From assembly GCA_036496265.1 (NCBI GenBank), contig DASXLL010000328.1, positions 1-52,387 on the forward strand: DNA of 52,387 nucleotides, written 5' to 3'. Of the stretch, positions 17,553 to 26,002 are shown piece after piece (position 1 is the first letter of the stretch; each line of letters opens with the position of its first letter). Both the position numbers and the translations under genes were made by a program. The notes under the pieces were generated by a model. It saw only the letters and a program-made list of their open reading frames with translations. It had not been told where the DNA came from and did not search any database. This DNA is from CAYLLN01 sp036496265 (lineage in GTDB: Bacteria; Planctomycetota; Planctomycetia; Pirellulales; Pirellulaceae).

Positions 17553-18983
17553 ATGAACATCCACGAAAACACATCAATACATCCGACTCGCCGCCAGTTC
17601 CTGGGCGCCGGCTCAGCCTCGCTCGGCGCGCTGGCCTTAGCTTCGTTGCTCGATCCCCGCCTCGCGCATGCCGCGCCGCTCACTCCCGAGCAATCGAAAG
17701 CTAAGCCGCGCGCCAAAAAAGTCATTTACCTGTTTCAGTCCGGCGGCCCGCCCCAGCAAGACCTCTTCGACTACAAGCCCGAGCTCGCCCGCCTGCACGG
17801 CGAGGAAACCCCCGCCTCCGTCTTCAACGGCCAGCGCCTCACCGGCATGACGGCCGGCCAAAGCTCGTTCCCCGTCGCGAAATCGACCTTCAAATTCCAG
17901 CAGCACGGCCAAAGCGGCGCTTGGATCAGCGAAGTCCTGCCCCATCTGGCCAACGTCGCGGACGACTTGTGCTTCGTCAAATCGCTCCACACAATGGCCA
18001 TCAATCACGACCCGGCCATCACGTTTCTGCAAACCGGTTTTCAAATCGCCGGTCGCCCCAGCGTCGGCGCTTGGATCAGCTACGGCCTGGGCAGTGAAAA
18101 CGACAACCTCCCCGCCTTCGTCGCCATGCTCTCCGGCAAAGGCGATCAGCCGCTTTACGATCGCCTCTGGGGCGCCGGCTTTTTGCCTTCCGTCCATCAA
18201 GGCGTCCGGTTTCGTTCGGGCGAAGACCCCGTCCTGTTTCTGAACAACCCCGACGGCTTCACTCCCGGGTTGCGCCGCAAAACGCTCGACCATTTGGGCG
18301 CTCTCAATCGTCTACGACTGGATGCCGTCGGCGACCCCGAGATTGCCACCCGCATCGCCCAATACGAGCTGGCCTATCGCATGCAGTCCGCCGTCCCCGA
18401 GCTGGCCGACGTCTCCAGCGAGCCCCAAAGCACGTTCGATCTCTACGGCGAAGACGCCAAAAAGCCCGGCACCTATGCCTACAACGCCCTCATCGCCCGC
18501 CGCCTCAGCGAGCGCGGCGTGCGCTTCGTCCAACTCTTTCATCGCGGTTGGGACACGCACAACAACCTTCCCAATCAGCTTCGCCAGCGCAGCAAAGAAA
18601 CCGATCAAGCGACGGCAGGCCTCATTCAAGACCTCAAGCAGCGCGGCCTCCTCGACGAAACGCTCGTCATCTGGGGCGGCGAATTCGGCCGCACGGTTTA
18701 TTGCCAGGGCGACTTAGGACCGAACACCTACGGCCGCGATCATCATCCGCGCTGCTTCACCATGTGGCTCGCTGGCGGCGGCACGAAGCCCGGCATCACC
18801 TACGGCGCCACCGACGATTTCAGCTACAACATTGCCGCCAACCCGGTCAGCGTTCACGATCTGCACGCCACCATGCTGCATCAGCTCGGTGTCAACCACG
18901 AACGGCTGACCTTCAAGTTCCAAGGCCGCGACTATCGCCTCACCGATGTCGAAGGCAAGGTTGTGCCCGACCTGCTAGCCTGA
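17553..18983 (+). CDS. DUF1501 (sulfatase/phosphatase-superfamily) Tat-exported protein
   Basis: 476 residues. A twin-arginine signal 'TRRQFLGAGSASLGALALAS' opens the protein, so it is exported folded, probably with a metal cofactor. The body matches DUF1501, related to the alkaline phosphatase/sulfatase fold: 'YLFQSGGPPQQDLFDYKP', 'DLCFVKSLHTMAINHDPA', 'GWDTHNNLPNQL', 'IWGGEFGRT', 'GRDHHPRCFTMWLAGGG' and the final 'HDLHATMLHQLG'. The gene starts 10 bp after the PSCyt1/PSD1 gene. This two-gene operon is repeated many times in planctomycete genomes. The substrate is unknown. Confidence 0.93.
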   Translation: MNIHENTSIHPTRRQFLGAGSASLGALALASLLDPRLAHAAPLTPEQSKAKPRAKKVIYLFQSGGPPQQDLFDYKPELARLHGEETPASVFNGQRLTGMTAGQSSFPVAKSTFKFQQHGQSGAWISEVLPHLANVADDLCFVKSLHTMAINHDPAITFLQTGFQIAGRPSVGAWISYGLGSENDNLPAFVAMLSGKGDQPLYDRLWGAGFLPSVHQGVRFRSGEDPVLFLNNPDGFTPGLRRKTLDHLGALNRLRLDAVGDPEIATRIAQYELAYRMQSAVPELADVSSEPQSTFDLYGEDAKKPGTYAYNALIARRLSERGVRFVQLFHRGWDTHNNLPNQLRQRSKETDQATAGLIQDLKQRGLLDETLVIWGGEFGRTVYCQGDLGPNTYGRDHHPRCFTMWLAGGGTKPGITYGATDDFSYNIAANPVSVHDLHATMLHQLGVNHERLTFKFQGRDYRLTDVEGKVVPDLLA

Positions 18984-19136
18984 CCGGTTTCGAGCTTTGC
19001 TATTGCATTACAGGGCAAGTGTTTATGCTCGCGCAATGCGGTATCACCATCTGGTTGAGGGGGCTACACTGAATATTCGAAATCGGCCCAACCCAAACAG
19101 GGTGCCGAGCTTCCTCCCACCCGATCGCCTCCCGCC

Positions 19137-22100
19137 ATGCAGAATTTCAAACGGCGATCAAAATCCCGCCGGCGATTCACATCGCTGCGGTTCGAACCGC
19201 TCGAGCCGCGCCTCGCTCTCGCGGCTGTAGCCGGACCGCCCAGCCTGCTCGCCGATCTGAACCCCGCCGACGCTTCATCAAATCCCGGCCCGCCCGTCGT
19301 CATCGGCAACGTCGCCTATTTCGCGGCCAACGATGGAACGAGCGGCGTCGAGCTTTGGAAAACCGATGGAACTACGGGAGGCACCAGCCTGGTTAAGGAC
19401 ATCCAGCCGGGACCAGGTAGCTCCAATCCCCGCTCGTTAACCAGCTTCAACGGCAAGCTCTATTTCCGCGCCAGCGATGGAGCTACCAGCGACGGCGATA
19501 CCGGCGAAGAGCTTTGGCAAAGCGACGGAACCGACAGCGGCACGCACCAAGTTGCTGATATTGCGGCGGGCACTCAAAGCTCCTATCCAGACAATTTCAT
19601 CGCCGCCAACAATAAGCTGTTCTTCACCGCCTCGGATATCGACTCCGGCTTGACGGTCAATTATGGCCCCTTGCCCTACCTCAGCGCCGCCGACAGCCCG
19701 TTCGACCAATCCCAGCTCGGAACTGATTTCTGGCTCGAAGATTTCGAAGACGGCCAGCTCAACACGCCCGGCGTCAGTGCCGACTTCGGCGCCCCTCGCT
19801 CGCCGACCAGCCTCACCGACTCCGTCGATGCCGACGACGGCCAGATCGACGGCAGCGGGCTAAGCGGCCACAGCTACCTCGTGAGTCCGCCACTGACCGG
19901 CGTAACATTCACGTTCGATCACACGGTGCTCGGTGGCTTGCCGAGCGAAGTCGGCATTGTCCTAACGGGCGGCGGCGACGACACACCCGGCGTTAACGTC
20001 GATTTCTTCGACGCCGGCGGCAATTTGATCAGCACGACGAATGACATGACGCCGCGGCCAATCAGCGGCGTCACTTCGGACGACCGTTTTATCGGCCTGT
20101 ATCACCAAGGCGGCATCAGCGCCATGCGCATCAGTGGTCCGCTGGCCCCGAGCAATTCGGGCATTGAAATGGACCATTTGCAATACGGGGCGATCGTCCA
20201 GCCGGTGGGCACGATGGAGCTATGGTATCTCGACGGCGGCGGGGCTGGGCCCTTCAAGGTCGCTGATTTGGGCTATCAGCCCAATTTCAGCGCGGCCAAT
20301 GTCAATGGAACGCTGTATTTCTCCGGCAGCGATCCAGTCGCGGGCAACGAATTATGGAGCTACAACGCGAACTTCCAACTTCAGGCGACGGACATCAATC
20401 CCGGCGCCGCCGGCTCCAATCCGCGGACCCTCACAGCCGTCGATGACACGCTGTACTTCGTGGCCAGCGACGGCGTGCATGGCAATGAGCTTTGGAAGGC
20501 CGATGCCAACGGTCCTTCGCTCGTCAAAGACATCAATCCCGGCAGCGGGAATTCCAGCATCACTTCGATCGCCGCGCTGAACGGCATATTGCTCTTTGGC
20601 GCGGGCGACGGAACCGAAGGGAATGAACTGTGGCGCAGCGACGGGACAGAAAACGGCACGACGCTCGTCAAGGACATCAAAGCCGGCAGCGGCAGCTCAT
20701 CTCCCAGGCAGTTTACGAACGTCAACGGAACCGTGTTCTTTTCGGCCGACGACGGTCCGCACTTCGTCGAACTGTGGAAGACCGATGGCACGCCGGATGG
20801 TACGGTCATGGTCAAGGACATTCATCCCGGCGATCACAGCTCGGGATTGAACTCGCTGACGAACATTGATGGCACCCTATTTCTGGCTGCCGGCAATGGT
20901 CAGACAGGCAGCGAACTCTGGCAAAGCGACGGCACCGCCGAAGGCACGACGCTCGTCGCCGATCTCAATTCCACAGGCAGCTCCGCGCCACGCAACCTCA
21001 TCGTCGTGAACAACCATCTCGTCTTCGAGGCCAACGACGGCACTCACGGCTGGGAGCTTTTCACTGCCGACCTGGCCGTTTTTCCGCCAAGCGACGTCAA
21101 TTACAACGCAACGGAAGACACGCTCCTTACCGTCGATGCCGCTCACGGTCTCGTGGTCAGCGACAGCGGCAACGGTCTCACCGGAGCTCAAGTTCACGCA
21201 ACCGTCGTTATTGAACCACCACACGGCACGCTGGATATTACCGACGACGGCAGCTTCACCTACCAGCCATCGCAAAACTACAACGGCCCCGACGCCTTCG
21301 CATACAAATTGACCGACGATCTGGGAAATAGCGTCACCCGCACTGCTTCTTTGACCGTGAAGCCAGTCAACGACGCGCCCAGCTTCGTCGCGGGCGCGGA
21401 CCGGTTCGTCAACGATACCAGCGGCTCGCGGGGAATTACTCATTGGGCTTCGAAACTTTCCGCCGGTTCAGCCAACGAGACTGGCCAGACGCTGACCTTC
21501 ACCGCCATAGCCGACCATCCCGAGCTGCTCGCCGTTCAGCCAAAGATCACCGTTACGTCGGACGGCTTCGGCACGCTAACCTACACGCTCAAGCCCAACA
21601 TGGTCGGCGTCGTGACGGTAACCGTCGTCTTAAAGGACGACGGCGGCACGGCTGACGGCGGCAGCGACCAAAGCCCACCGCAAACATTCAAAATCAACAT
21701 CACTAAGGCGCATCCGTCGCACAATGAAGTGCTCCCGCTCGATGTCGATGACGACGGCTTTGTCACTGCCAGCGACGTGCTCGCCATTATCAATTACATC
21801 AACGCCTACGGCTCCGGCCCGGTCGATCCCGTCAAAGGCATGGCCGCTCCCTACTGCGACGTCAACGCCGACGGTCAGATCGTCGCCGACGATGTCCTCG
21901 CCCTGATCAACCACATCAACGCCAACCCGCTCGCCACGGCGGCATTCGTAGGCGTCGATTCGACGACCCAGGGCAACTGGCAATCCGTCTATGGCGCGGA
22001 CGGCTATACGATCAACAGCGGCCCCGCAAGCTTGCCTGGTTACGTCGATCTCTCGTTCAGCGGCGAATACGACGTCGCCTGGGCCCCCTCGACCGACGAC

Positions 22101-22445
22101 CCGCGAGCCCTGCAAATTCCCGGAACCACCGACCGCATCGCCTCCGCCTGGACCGGCCACAACGCCTCGTCCATTCCGCTCAACGGCTTCACGATGGACC
22201 TGAAGTTTACCGACGGCAAGCAACATCGCGTCGCCATCTTCACACTCGACTGGGACACGATGAGTCGAACCCAGAAAATCGATGTAATTGACGTCGGCAG
22301 CAACCACATCATCGACACCCAGCAGCCCACCCCCTTCCACGACGGCAAATATTTCGTCTGGCTCGTCACCGGCCATGTCCAAATTCGCTTCACCAACCTC
22401 GCCAACGGCCTCAACGCCGTCGCCAGCGGCGTTTTCTTCGACTAA
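19137..22445 (+). CDS. LEPR-XLL/ELWxxDGT-repeat/dockerin surface protein
   Basis: 1102 residues. The N-terminus is basic (FKRRSKSRRRF) and carries the motif RFEPLEPRLALA (LEPR-XLL class, about residues 18-30). About nine ELWxxDGT-type repeats follow (ELWKTDGT, ELWQSDGT, ELWRSDGT and weaker copies), likely propeller blades. Between the second and third lies a roughly 170-residue insert beginning 'FWLEDFEDGQLNTPGV'. A bacterial cadherin/tandem-95-like domain ('VNDAPSF') covers about 655-760. A dockerin-type pair ('DVDDDGFVTASDVLAIINYI', 'DVNADGQIVADDVLALINHI') covers about 862-930. A C-terminal beta-sandwich-like domain of about 160 residues starts 'GVDSTTQGNWQSVYGADGY' and ends 'ASGVFFD'. It is probably a cell-surface protein of unknown function. 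The dockerin motif 'NYINA(H/Y)GSGP' is nearly identical to that of the YD-repeat giant. Confidence 0.9.
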   Translation: MQNFKRRSKSRRRFTSLRFEPLEPRLALAAVAGPPSLLADLNPADASSNPGPPVVIGNVAYFAANDGTSGVELWKTDGTTGGTSLVKDIQPGPGSSNPRSLTSFNGKLYFRASDGATSDGDTGEELWQSDGTDSGTHQVADIAAGTQSSYPDNFIAANNKLFFTASDIDSGLTVNYGPLPYLSAADSPFDQSQLGTDFWLEDFEDGQLNTPGVSADFGAPRSPTSLTDSVDADDGQIDGSGLSGHSYLVSPPLTGVTFTFDHTVLGGLPSEVGIVLTGGGDDTPGVNVDFFDAGGNLISTTNDMTPRPISGVTSDDRFIGLYHQGGISAMRISGPLAPSNSGIEMDHLQYGAIVQPVGTMELWYLDGGGAGPFKVADLGYQPNFSAANVNGTLYFSGSDPVAGNELWSYNANFQLQATDINPGAAGSNPRTLTAVDDTLYFVASDGVHGNELWKADANGPSLVKDINPGSGNSSITSIAALNGILLFGAGDGTEGNELWRSDGTENGTTLVKDIKAGSGSSSPRQFTNVNGTVFFSADDGPHFVELWKTDGTPDGTVMVKDIHPGDHSSGLNSLTNIDGTLFLAAGNGQTGSELWQSDGTAEGTTLVADLNSTGSSAPRNLIVVNNHLVFEANDGTHGWELFTADLAVFPPSDVNYNATEDTLLTVDAAHGLVVSDSGNGLTGAQVHATVVIEPPHGTLDITDDGSFTYQPSQNYNGPDAFAYKLTDDLGNSVTRTASLTVKPVNDAPSFVAGADRFVNDTSGSRGITHWASKLSAGSANETGQTLTFTAIADHPELLAVQPKITVTSDGFGTLTYTLKPNMVGVVTVTVVLKDDGGTADGGSDQSPPQTFKINITKAHPSHNEVLPLDVDDDGFVTASDVLAIINYINAYGSGPVDPVKGMAAPYCDVNADGQIVADDVLALINHINANPLATAAFVGVDSTTQGNWQSVYGADGYTINSGPASLPGYVDLSFSGEYDVAWAPSTDDPRALQIPGTTDRIASAWTGHNASSIPLNGFTMDLKFTDGKQHRVAIFTLDWDTMSRTQKIDVIDVGSNHIIDTQQPTPFHDGKYFVWLVTGHVQIRFTNLANGLNAVASGVFFD

Positions 22446-22756
22446 TTGGCACTGCGGCAACTATTTTCGAAAATCTGGCCCGGTTTTTCCCCGAAATCGC
22501 AATAGGGATATTGGAGGGCCGTGTTGCGCATCCTGGCGGCCTGCTTCATTGGCCTCGGCTGCCCAACCCAGCAACAACGCCGCGCTAAAGTTGAGCGCAC
22601 CACCTTTCAAGCCCAATTCCATAACTCTAAGTACCATCACGATTTCCAACCGAAGATAAACCTCGTCGTAATGAAAAAACTTCAAACTTTAGCGCGCCGA
22701 GCTGTTAGTTCGTAGAATCGTTCGCGGTTAGGCCCCAAAAAACCCCGAGAATTCCC
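22446..22756. other. Gene-poor gap with a 12-bp inverted repeat
   Basis: No convincing gene was found. Short open frames exist on both strands but lack a signal, motif or ribosome-binding site. The arms CGCGCTAAAGTT (22581-22592) and AACTTTAGCGCG (22685-22696) form a perfect 12-bp inverted repeat 92 bp apart. This could be a remnant of a small mobile element, but no flanking duplication was seen. Confidence 0.4.
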
Positions 22757-23665
22757 ATGCCCGCTCTGGTAACCGGTGGAACCGGCTTCGTCGGCCGCCG
22801 ACTGCTCGCCAAGCTCGACCAGCCGGTAGTCGTAAGTCGCGATGCCGCTAAGGCCGCAAAAAAACTTGAGCCACTCAAGCCAAAGGTCATCCGCTGGGAT
22901 CCGCTGCACGATCCACTACCAGCGGCCGCATTGTCCGGCGTGGACGCGATTTTTCACCTGGCTGGCGACCCCGTAGCCGAAGGCCGCTGGACCGAGAAAA
23001 AAAAGCAGCGAATACGTGATAGCCGAGTCCTCGGCACTCAAAACCTCGTCGCCGGCCTCGCCGCCGCGGCGACCAGGCCGAAGACCCTAATCAGCGCTTC
23101 CGCCGTCGGCTACTACGGCGACTGCGGCGACGCCGAGATCGACGAACGTTCTCCGCCAGGCCATGATTTCCTAGCTGAGGTTTGCATCGGCTGGGAGCGC
23201 GCCGCTCTCACCGCCCGCGACCTCGGCATTCGCGTCGTCCTCATCCGCACCGGCGTCGTCCTCGGCGAAAAAGGCGGCGCGCTCGCCAAAATGCTCACTC
23301 CGTTTCAACTCGGCCTGGGCAGCCCGCTTGGCAGCGGCAACCAATACATGCCCTGGATTCACATCGACGACCTAGTCGAGCTGATGCTCTTCGCCGCTCG
23401 CGAGCCCCCCATCAGCGGCCCGCTCAATGGCACTGCCCCGCATCCCGTCACCAATCGCGAATTCACGAAAACGCTCGGCCACGTCCTCGGCCGGCCCACC
23501 TTCATGCCCGCCGTCCCCCCGCTCGCCCTCAAAATCCTCCTCGGTGGCTTCGGCCAGGTCCTCCTCGACTCCCAGCGCGCCCTCCCCCACGCCGCCCTCG
23601 CCGCCGGCTTCGCCTTCCACTATCCCGAGCTAGAAGGCGCGCTTCGAGAGTTATTGGCGAAATAA
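22757..23665 (+). CDS. TIGR01777-family NAD(P)-dependent epimerase (YfcH-like)
   Basis: 302 residues, a normal length. It is an extended short-chain dehydrogenase fold of the SDR39U1/YfcH group. The N-terminal nucleotide-binding loop is GGTGFVGRRLL (about residues 7-17). 'AIFHLAGDPVAEGRWTEKKK' and 'SASAVGYYGDCG' carry the family signature, with Tyr as the expected catalytic residue. The C-terminal DUF1731-like part has 'PLNGTAPHPVTNREFTKTLG' and ends 'YPELEGALREL'. It is cytoplasmic and the natural substrate of the family is unknown. It is monocistronic, flanked by repeat-rich gaps. Confidence 0.93.
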   Translation: MPALVTGGTGFVGRRLLAKLDQPVVVSRDAAKAAKKLEPLKPKVIRWDPLHDPLPAAALSGVDAIFHLAGDPVAEGRWTEKKKQRIRDSRVLGTQNLVAGLAAAATRPKTLISASAVGYYGDCGDAEIDERSPPGHDFLAEVCIGWERAALTARDLGIRVVLIRTGVVLGEKGGALAKMLTPFQLGLGSPLGSGNQYMPWIHIDDLVELMLFAAREPPISGPLNGTAPHPVTNREFTKTLGHVLGRPTFMPAVPPLALKILLGGFGQVLLDSQRALPHAALAAGFAFHYPELEGALRELLAK

Positions 23666-23670
23666 ATTCA

Positions 23671-23727
23671 TTGGTCATTCGTGCTTCGGCATTTGTTTGG
23701 TTCTTGGTTCTTGGTTCTTGGTCATTC
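23671..23727. repeat. TTGGTTC heptamer tandem repeat flanked by a 10-bp direct repeat
   Basis: TTGGTTC occurs three times plus a partial copy at 23697-23722. The decamer TTGGTCATTC flanks it at 23671-23680 and 23718-23727. It lies just after the epimerase stop. It is one of several 7-bp-unit repeats in the window. Confidence 0.85.
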
Positions 23728-23819
23728 TTCCTTCTGGGAGCTTGCTTTGCCATTTCCCGCGCGACCACAATATCCACCGGCGTTCCCAATCCAAATTCTC
23801 GTTTCGCGGGGTATTCACA

Positions 23820-24203
23820 ATGAAGCGGCTCTTGATGACGGCAATCGTGGCACTCGTAATCGGTCTTGCCACCTCGGCCTTCGCGGCTGACGCCACGGGC
23901 ACCTGGAAATTCACCACCTCGTACCAAAATCAAACGCGTGAAGTCACGCTCAAGCTCAAGCAAGACGGCGACAAGCTCAGCGGCGTCTATGTCGGCGGCC
24001 AAAGCAACACCGAAACGCCGATCGAAGACGCCAAAGTTTCCGGCGACAAGGTCAGCTTCAAAGTCACCCGCGAACGCAACGGCCAGAAATTCACCACGGC
24101 CTACAGCGGCACCCTCAAGGACGACACCATCACCGGCACCCAAGACCGCGAGCGCGACGGCCAAAAACAATCCAGCGAATGGGTCGCCAAGCGAAGTAAG
24201 TAG
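23820..24203 (+). CDS. Small secreted protein, first of a tandem pair
   Basis: 127 residues from the ATG at 23820, which begins a clear signal peptide (MKRLLMTAIVALVIGLATSA, cleavage at AFA-AD). The longer open frame to 23697 runs through a tandem repeat and is rejected. The mature part is one small domain with alternating strands: 'ATGTWKF', 'REVTLKLKQDGDKLSGVYVG', 'SFKVTRERNGQKFTTAYSGT', 'DTITGTQDRERDGQKQSSEW'. It looks like a lipocalin-like or META-like beta-barrel. It is close in sequence to the next gene, so the two arose by duplication. The function is unknown; it is probably periplasmic. Confidence 0.85.
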   Translation: MKRLLMTAIVALVIGLATSAFAADATGTWKFTTSYQNQTREVTLKLKQDGDKLSGVYVGGQSNTETPIEDAKVSGDKVSFKVTRERNGQKFTTAYSGTLKDDTITGTQDRERDGQKQSSEWVAKRSK

Positions 24204-24205
24204 TC

Positions 24206-24222
24206 CCCTCGCTCCGCGAGGG
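24206..24222. repeat. 7-bp perfect hairpin between the tandem paralogues
   Basis: CCCTCGC-TCC-GCGAGGG directly follows the stop of the first paralogue. There is no T-run, so it is not a classic terminator. A second small hairpin (GACGC-TCT-GCGTC, 24284-24296) lies just before the next gene. They may act as mRNA stabilisers or attenuators. Confidence 0.6.
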
Positions 24223-24329
24223 ACAGACGCACCCGAAAACCATACTACTCCGCTCCCGCGCGACGCGCCGGAGCCCACCTCCCGACGCTCTGCGTCATTC
24301 CAACCCACCACCAACAAACAAATCCTTCC

Positions 24330-24716
24330 ATGATCAAACAACTAACCCTCACCACGAGTTTCCTCGCCCTCGTCGCCTTCTCCCTTCCCGCCTTCGCCGC
24401 GGACGACGCCACGGGCACCTGGAAATGGTCCGCCACATTCAACAACAACACGGTCGAATCGACGCTCAAGCTGAAACAAGAAGGCGAAAAGCTCACCGGC
24501 AATTACATCGGCCGCAATAACATGGAATCCCCGATCGAGGGCGGCACGATCAAGGGCGACGCTGTCAGCTTCAAGATTGTCCGCGAGTTCAACGGCAACA
24601 AGTTCACGATGAAATACTCCGGCACGCTCAGCGGCGACACAATCAAGGGCAAGTCCGAATTCGAACGCGACGGCCAAACCCAATCGCGCGACTGGGAAGC
24701 GAAGCGGCAGAAATAA
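24330..24716 (+). CDS. Small secreted protein, second of a tandem pair
   Basis: 128 residues with a signal peptide (MIKQLTLTTSFLALVAFSLP, cleavage at AFA-AD). The mature domain aligns along its whole length with the preceding gene: 'ATGTWKWSATFNNNTVESTL', 'LKQEGEKLTGNYIG', 'SPIEGGTIKGDAVSFKIVRE', 'FTMKYSGTLSGDTIKG', 'ERDGQTQSRDWEAKRQK'. The pattern suggests a small beta-barrel that binds a hydrophobic or extracellular ligand, which is inference. The 126-bp spacer between the copies holds two hairpins. The product is unknown but clearly a real, exported protein. Confidence 0.85.
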   Translation: MIKQLTLTTSFLALVAFSLPAFAADDATGTWKWSATFNNNTVESTLKLKQEGEKLTGNYIGRNNMESPIEGGTIKGDAVSFKIVREFNGNKFTMKYSGTLSGDTIKGKSEFERDGQTQSRDWEAKRQK

Positions 24717-24753
24717 AGCCAAACGGCAGAAGTAACAACCGACACAGCAGACA

Positions 24754-24850
24754 GGAACACTCATCATCGCTAATCTTCGCTAATTGCAGCGACAGTTCGC
24801 TGTCTTCATTAGTGTCGATTAGTGAAGATTAGTGTTCCCCCCTTTTTTAG
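24754..24850 (+). terminator. Long imperfect hairpin with C/T run in a convergent gap
   Basis: GGAACACT (24754-24761) pairs with AGTGTTCC (24831-24838). GCTAATCTTCGCTAAT (24769-24784) pairs with ATTAGTGAAGATTAGT, using two G-U pairs in RNA. The tip GACAG-TTCG-CTGTC (24791-24804) is a perfect stem with a UUCG loop. A C-run and TTTTTT follow at 24843-24848. It may end transcripts of the upstream paralogue. It also looks like a member of a dispersed palindromic repeat family. Confidence 0.55.
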
Positions 24851-25971
24851 TTTCGCTTTTTCAGCGTCGTCAAATACTCGACGATATCGACCAAATCATC
24901 AGCCTTGATCTGCTTCTGAAGATCTGCCGGCATTAACGATGTCGGCAGCTTCTTCAAAGCCTCGATGTCATCGCGTTTAAGTTTGTGAACCACAGCCTCA
25001 GCCGTCTTTAACTCGACCGAGTCATCGGTCTGGCTAACCAAAATGCCGCTGAGCGTAGTCCCATCGAGCGTACGCGCCACATAAGTCTCATAGTTAAAAC
25101 TCACGCCAGCATTCGGATCCAGAATCGAAACATACATCGCTTCCTTGGAGAGCTTGCTGCCGATTTCCGACAAATCCGGCCCCACGTCCTTGCCTTCGCC
25201 GTTCACCTTGTGACATTTGGCACACGTGCCCGTCGCATTGAACAGCGTCTTGCCGCGCTCGGCGTCCCCGGTGCGGCGAACGAGTTCCGCGACCGGCGGC
25301 AGCGGCTCACCACCCGCCGCGGCTGGGAGCGATAAGCGTTTGGCCGCTCGGGTCCGAATCGCCTCATCACTCGATGAAAGCAGCGCATTTGCAGCGGCGA
25401 ACTGCGTATCCGCCGGAAGCCTTTCTTGTTCGACGATTTCCAGCAGCCGTTTTTCACCCGGTGCATTGCGGCCCAGGGCCGTGACCGCCGCGGCCCGCGC
25501 TGCCAGCGGTTTATCGGCTTCGGTGATTAGCGAAGCGACGAGATCATTGGTTTTGGCATCCGCAAGCAAACCCAGCACCTCGACGATTTTCGCCGCTTTC
25601 GCGGAATCCTGATCCGCGATGGCTTTCGCGAGCAGTTCACGATCGTCGAACTTGACGAGCAACCGAGCCGCTTTCACGGCAATCGTGCTATCCGACGCCT
25701 CGGCAGCGATTTGCAGCAACTGGGCGCCAAGTTCGCGGAGCTTGAATTTCTCAATCAGGTCGAAGTATGAATCGGTTGCCTTGATCGTCTCGAGATGTCG
25801 CAGCAATGCAGCCTCGGCATCAGGCTTCGTGCTGAGGTCGATGCCCGGCAGCCGCGCTAGAGCGCGGACGACGATTGCGTCTTTAGCCCGCTGCACGTCG
25901 TCATCGGCGTGGCCCAAGGACAGGAGAACCACGAAAAACACGAATAGACACGAAATTAGACAACGCGGCAT
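24847..25971 (-). CDS. Exported c-type cytochrome, HEAT-like repeats plus Pirellula-type heme-binding domain
   Basis: 374 residues from the ATG at 25971. The longer frame to 26013 would overlap the upstream gene, and the signal peptide fits the internal Met (MPRCLISCLFVFFVVLLSLG). Residues about 30-220 are alpha-helical, HEAT-like ('TDSYFDLIEKFKLRELGAQL', 'RAAAVTALGRNAPGEKRLLE'). The C-terminal TIGR02603-type domain has CAKCH (about residues 250-254), 'GPDLSEIGSKLSKEAMYVSI', 'MPADLQKQIKADDLVDIVEY' and a methionine likely to be the axial ligand. It should be a periplasmic electron carrier. It follows the glucose-dehydrogenase gene by 31 bp, so the pair is probably an operon. The hydrophobic core of the signal peptide is encoded by a repeat (25929-25955). 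Confidence 0.92.
   Translation of the reverse strand: MPRCLISCLFVFFVVLLSLGHADDDVQRAKDAIVVRALARLPGIDLSTKPDAEAALLRHLETIKATDSYFDLIEKFKLRELGAQLLQIAAEASDSTIAVKAARLLVKFDDRELLAKAIADQDSAKAAKIVEVLGLLADAKTNDLVASLITEADKPLAARAAAVTALGRNAPGEKRLLEIVEQERLPADTQFAAANALLSSSDEAIRTRAAKRLSLPAAAGGEPLPPVAELVRRTGDAERGKTLFNATGTCAKCHKVNGEGKDVGPDLSEIGSKLSKEAMYVSILDPNAGVSFNYETYVARTLDGTTLSGILVSQTDDSVELKTAEAVVHKLKRDDIEALKKLPTSLMPADLQKQIKADDLVDIVEYLTTLKKRN
25929..25955. repeat. CACGAA-unit tandem repeat inside a signal-peptide coding region
   Basis: On the plus strand: CACGAAAAA, CACGAATAGA, CACGAAA in tandem. It encodes about residues 6-15 of the cytochrome, the hydrophobic core of its signal peptide. Similar strings (TTCGTGTTTTTCGTGG on the other strand) are, from memory, common intergenic filler in this group of bacteria. 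Confidence 0.65.
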
Positions 25972-26002
25972 AGAGAAATGGCACATGGAAAAAGTGTGCC
26001 AG

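Noticed and set aside
22461..22715. Small open frames of 64-74 residues on both strands after the ELWxxDGT gene
   Set aside because: No ribosome-binding site, signal or domain was seen. They cover an inverted repeat and are probably chance.
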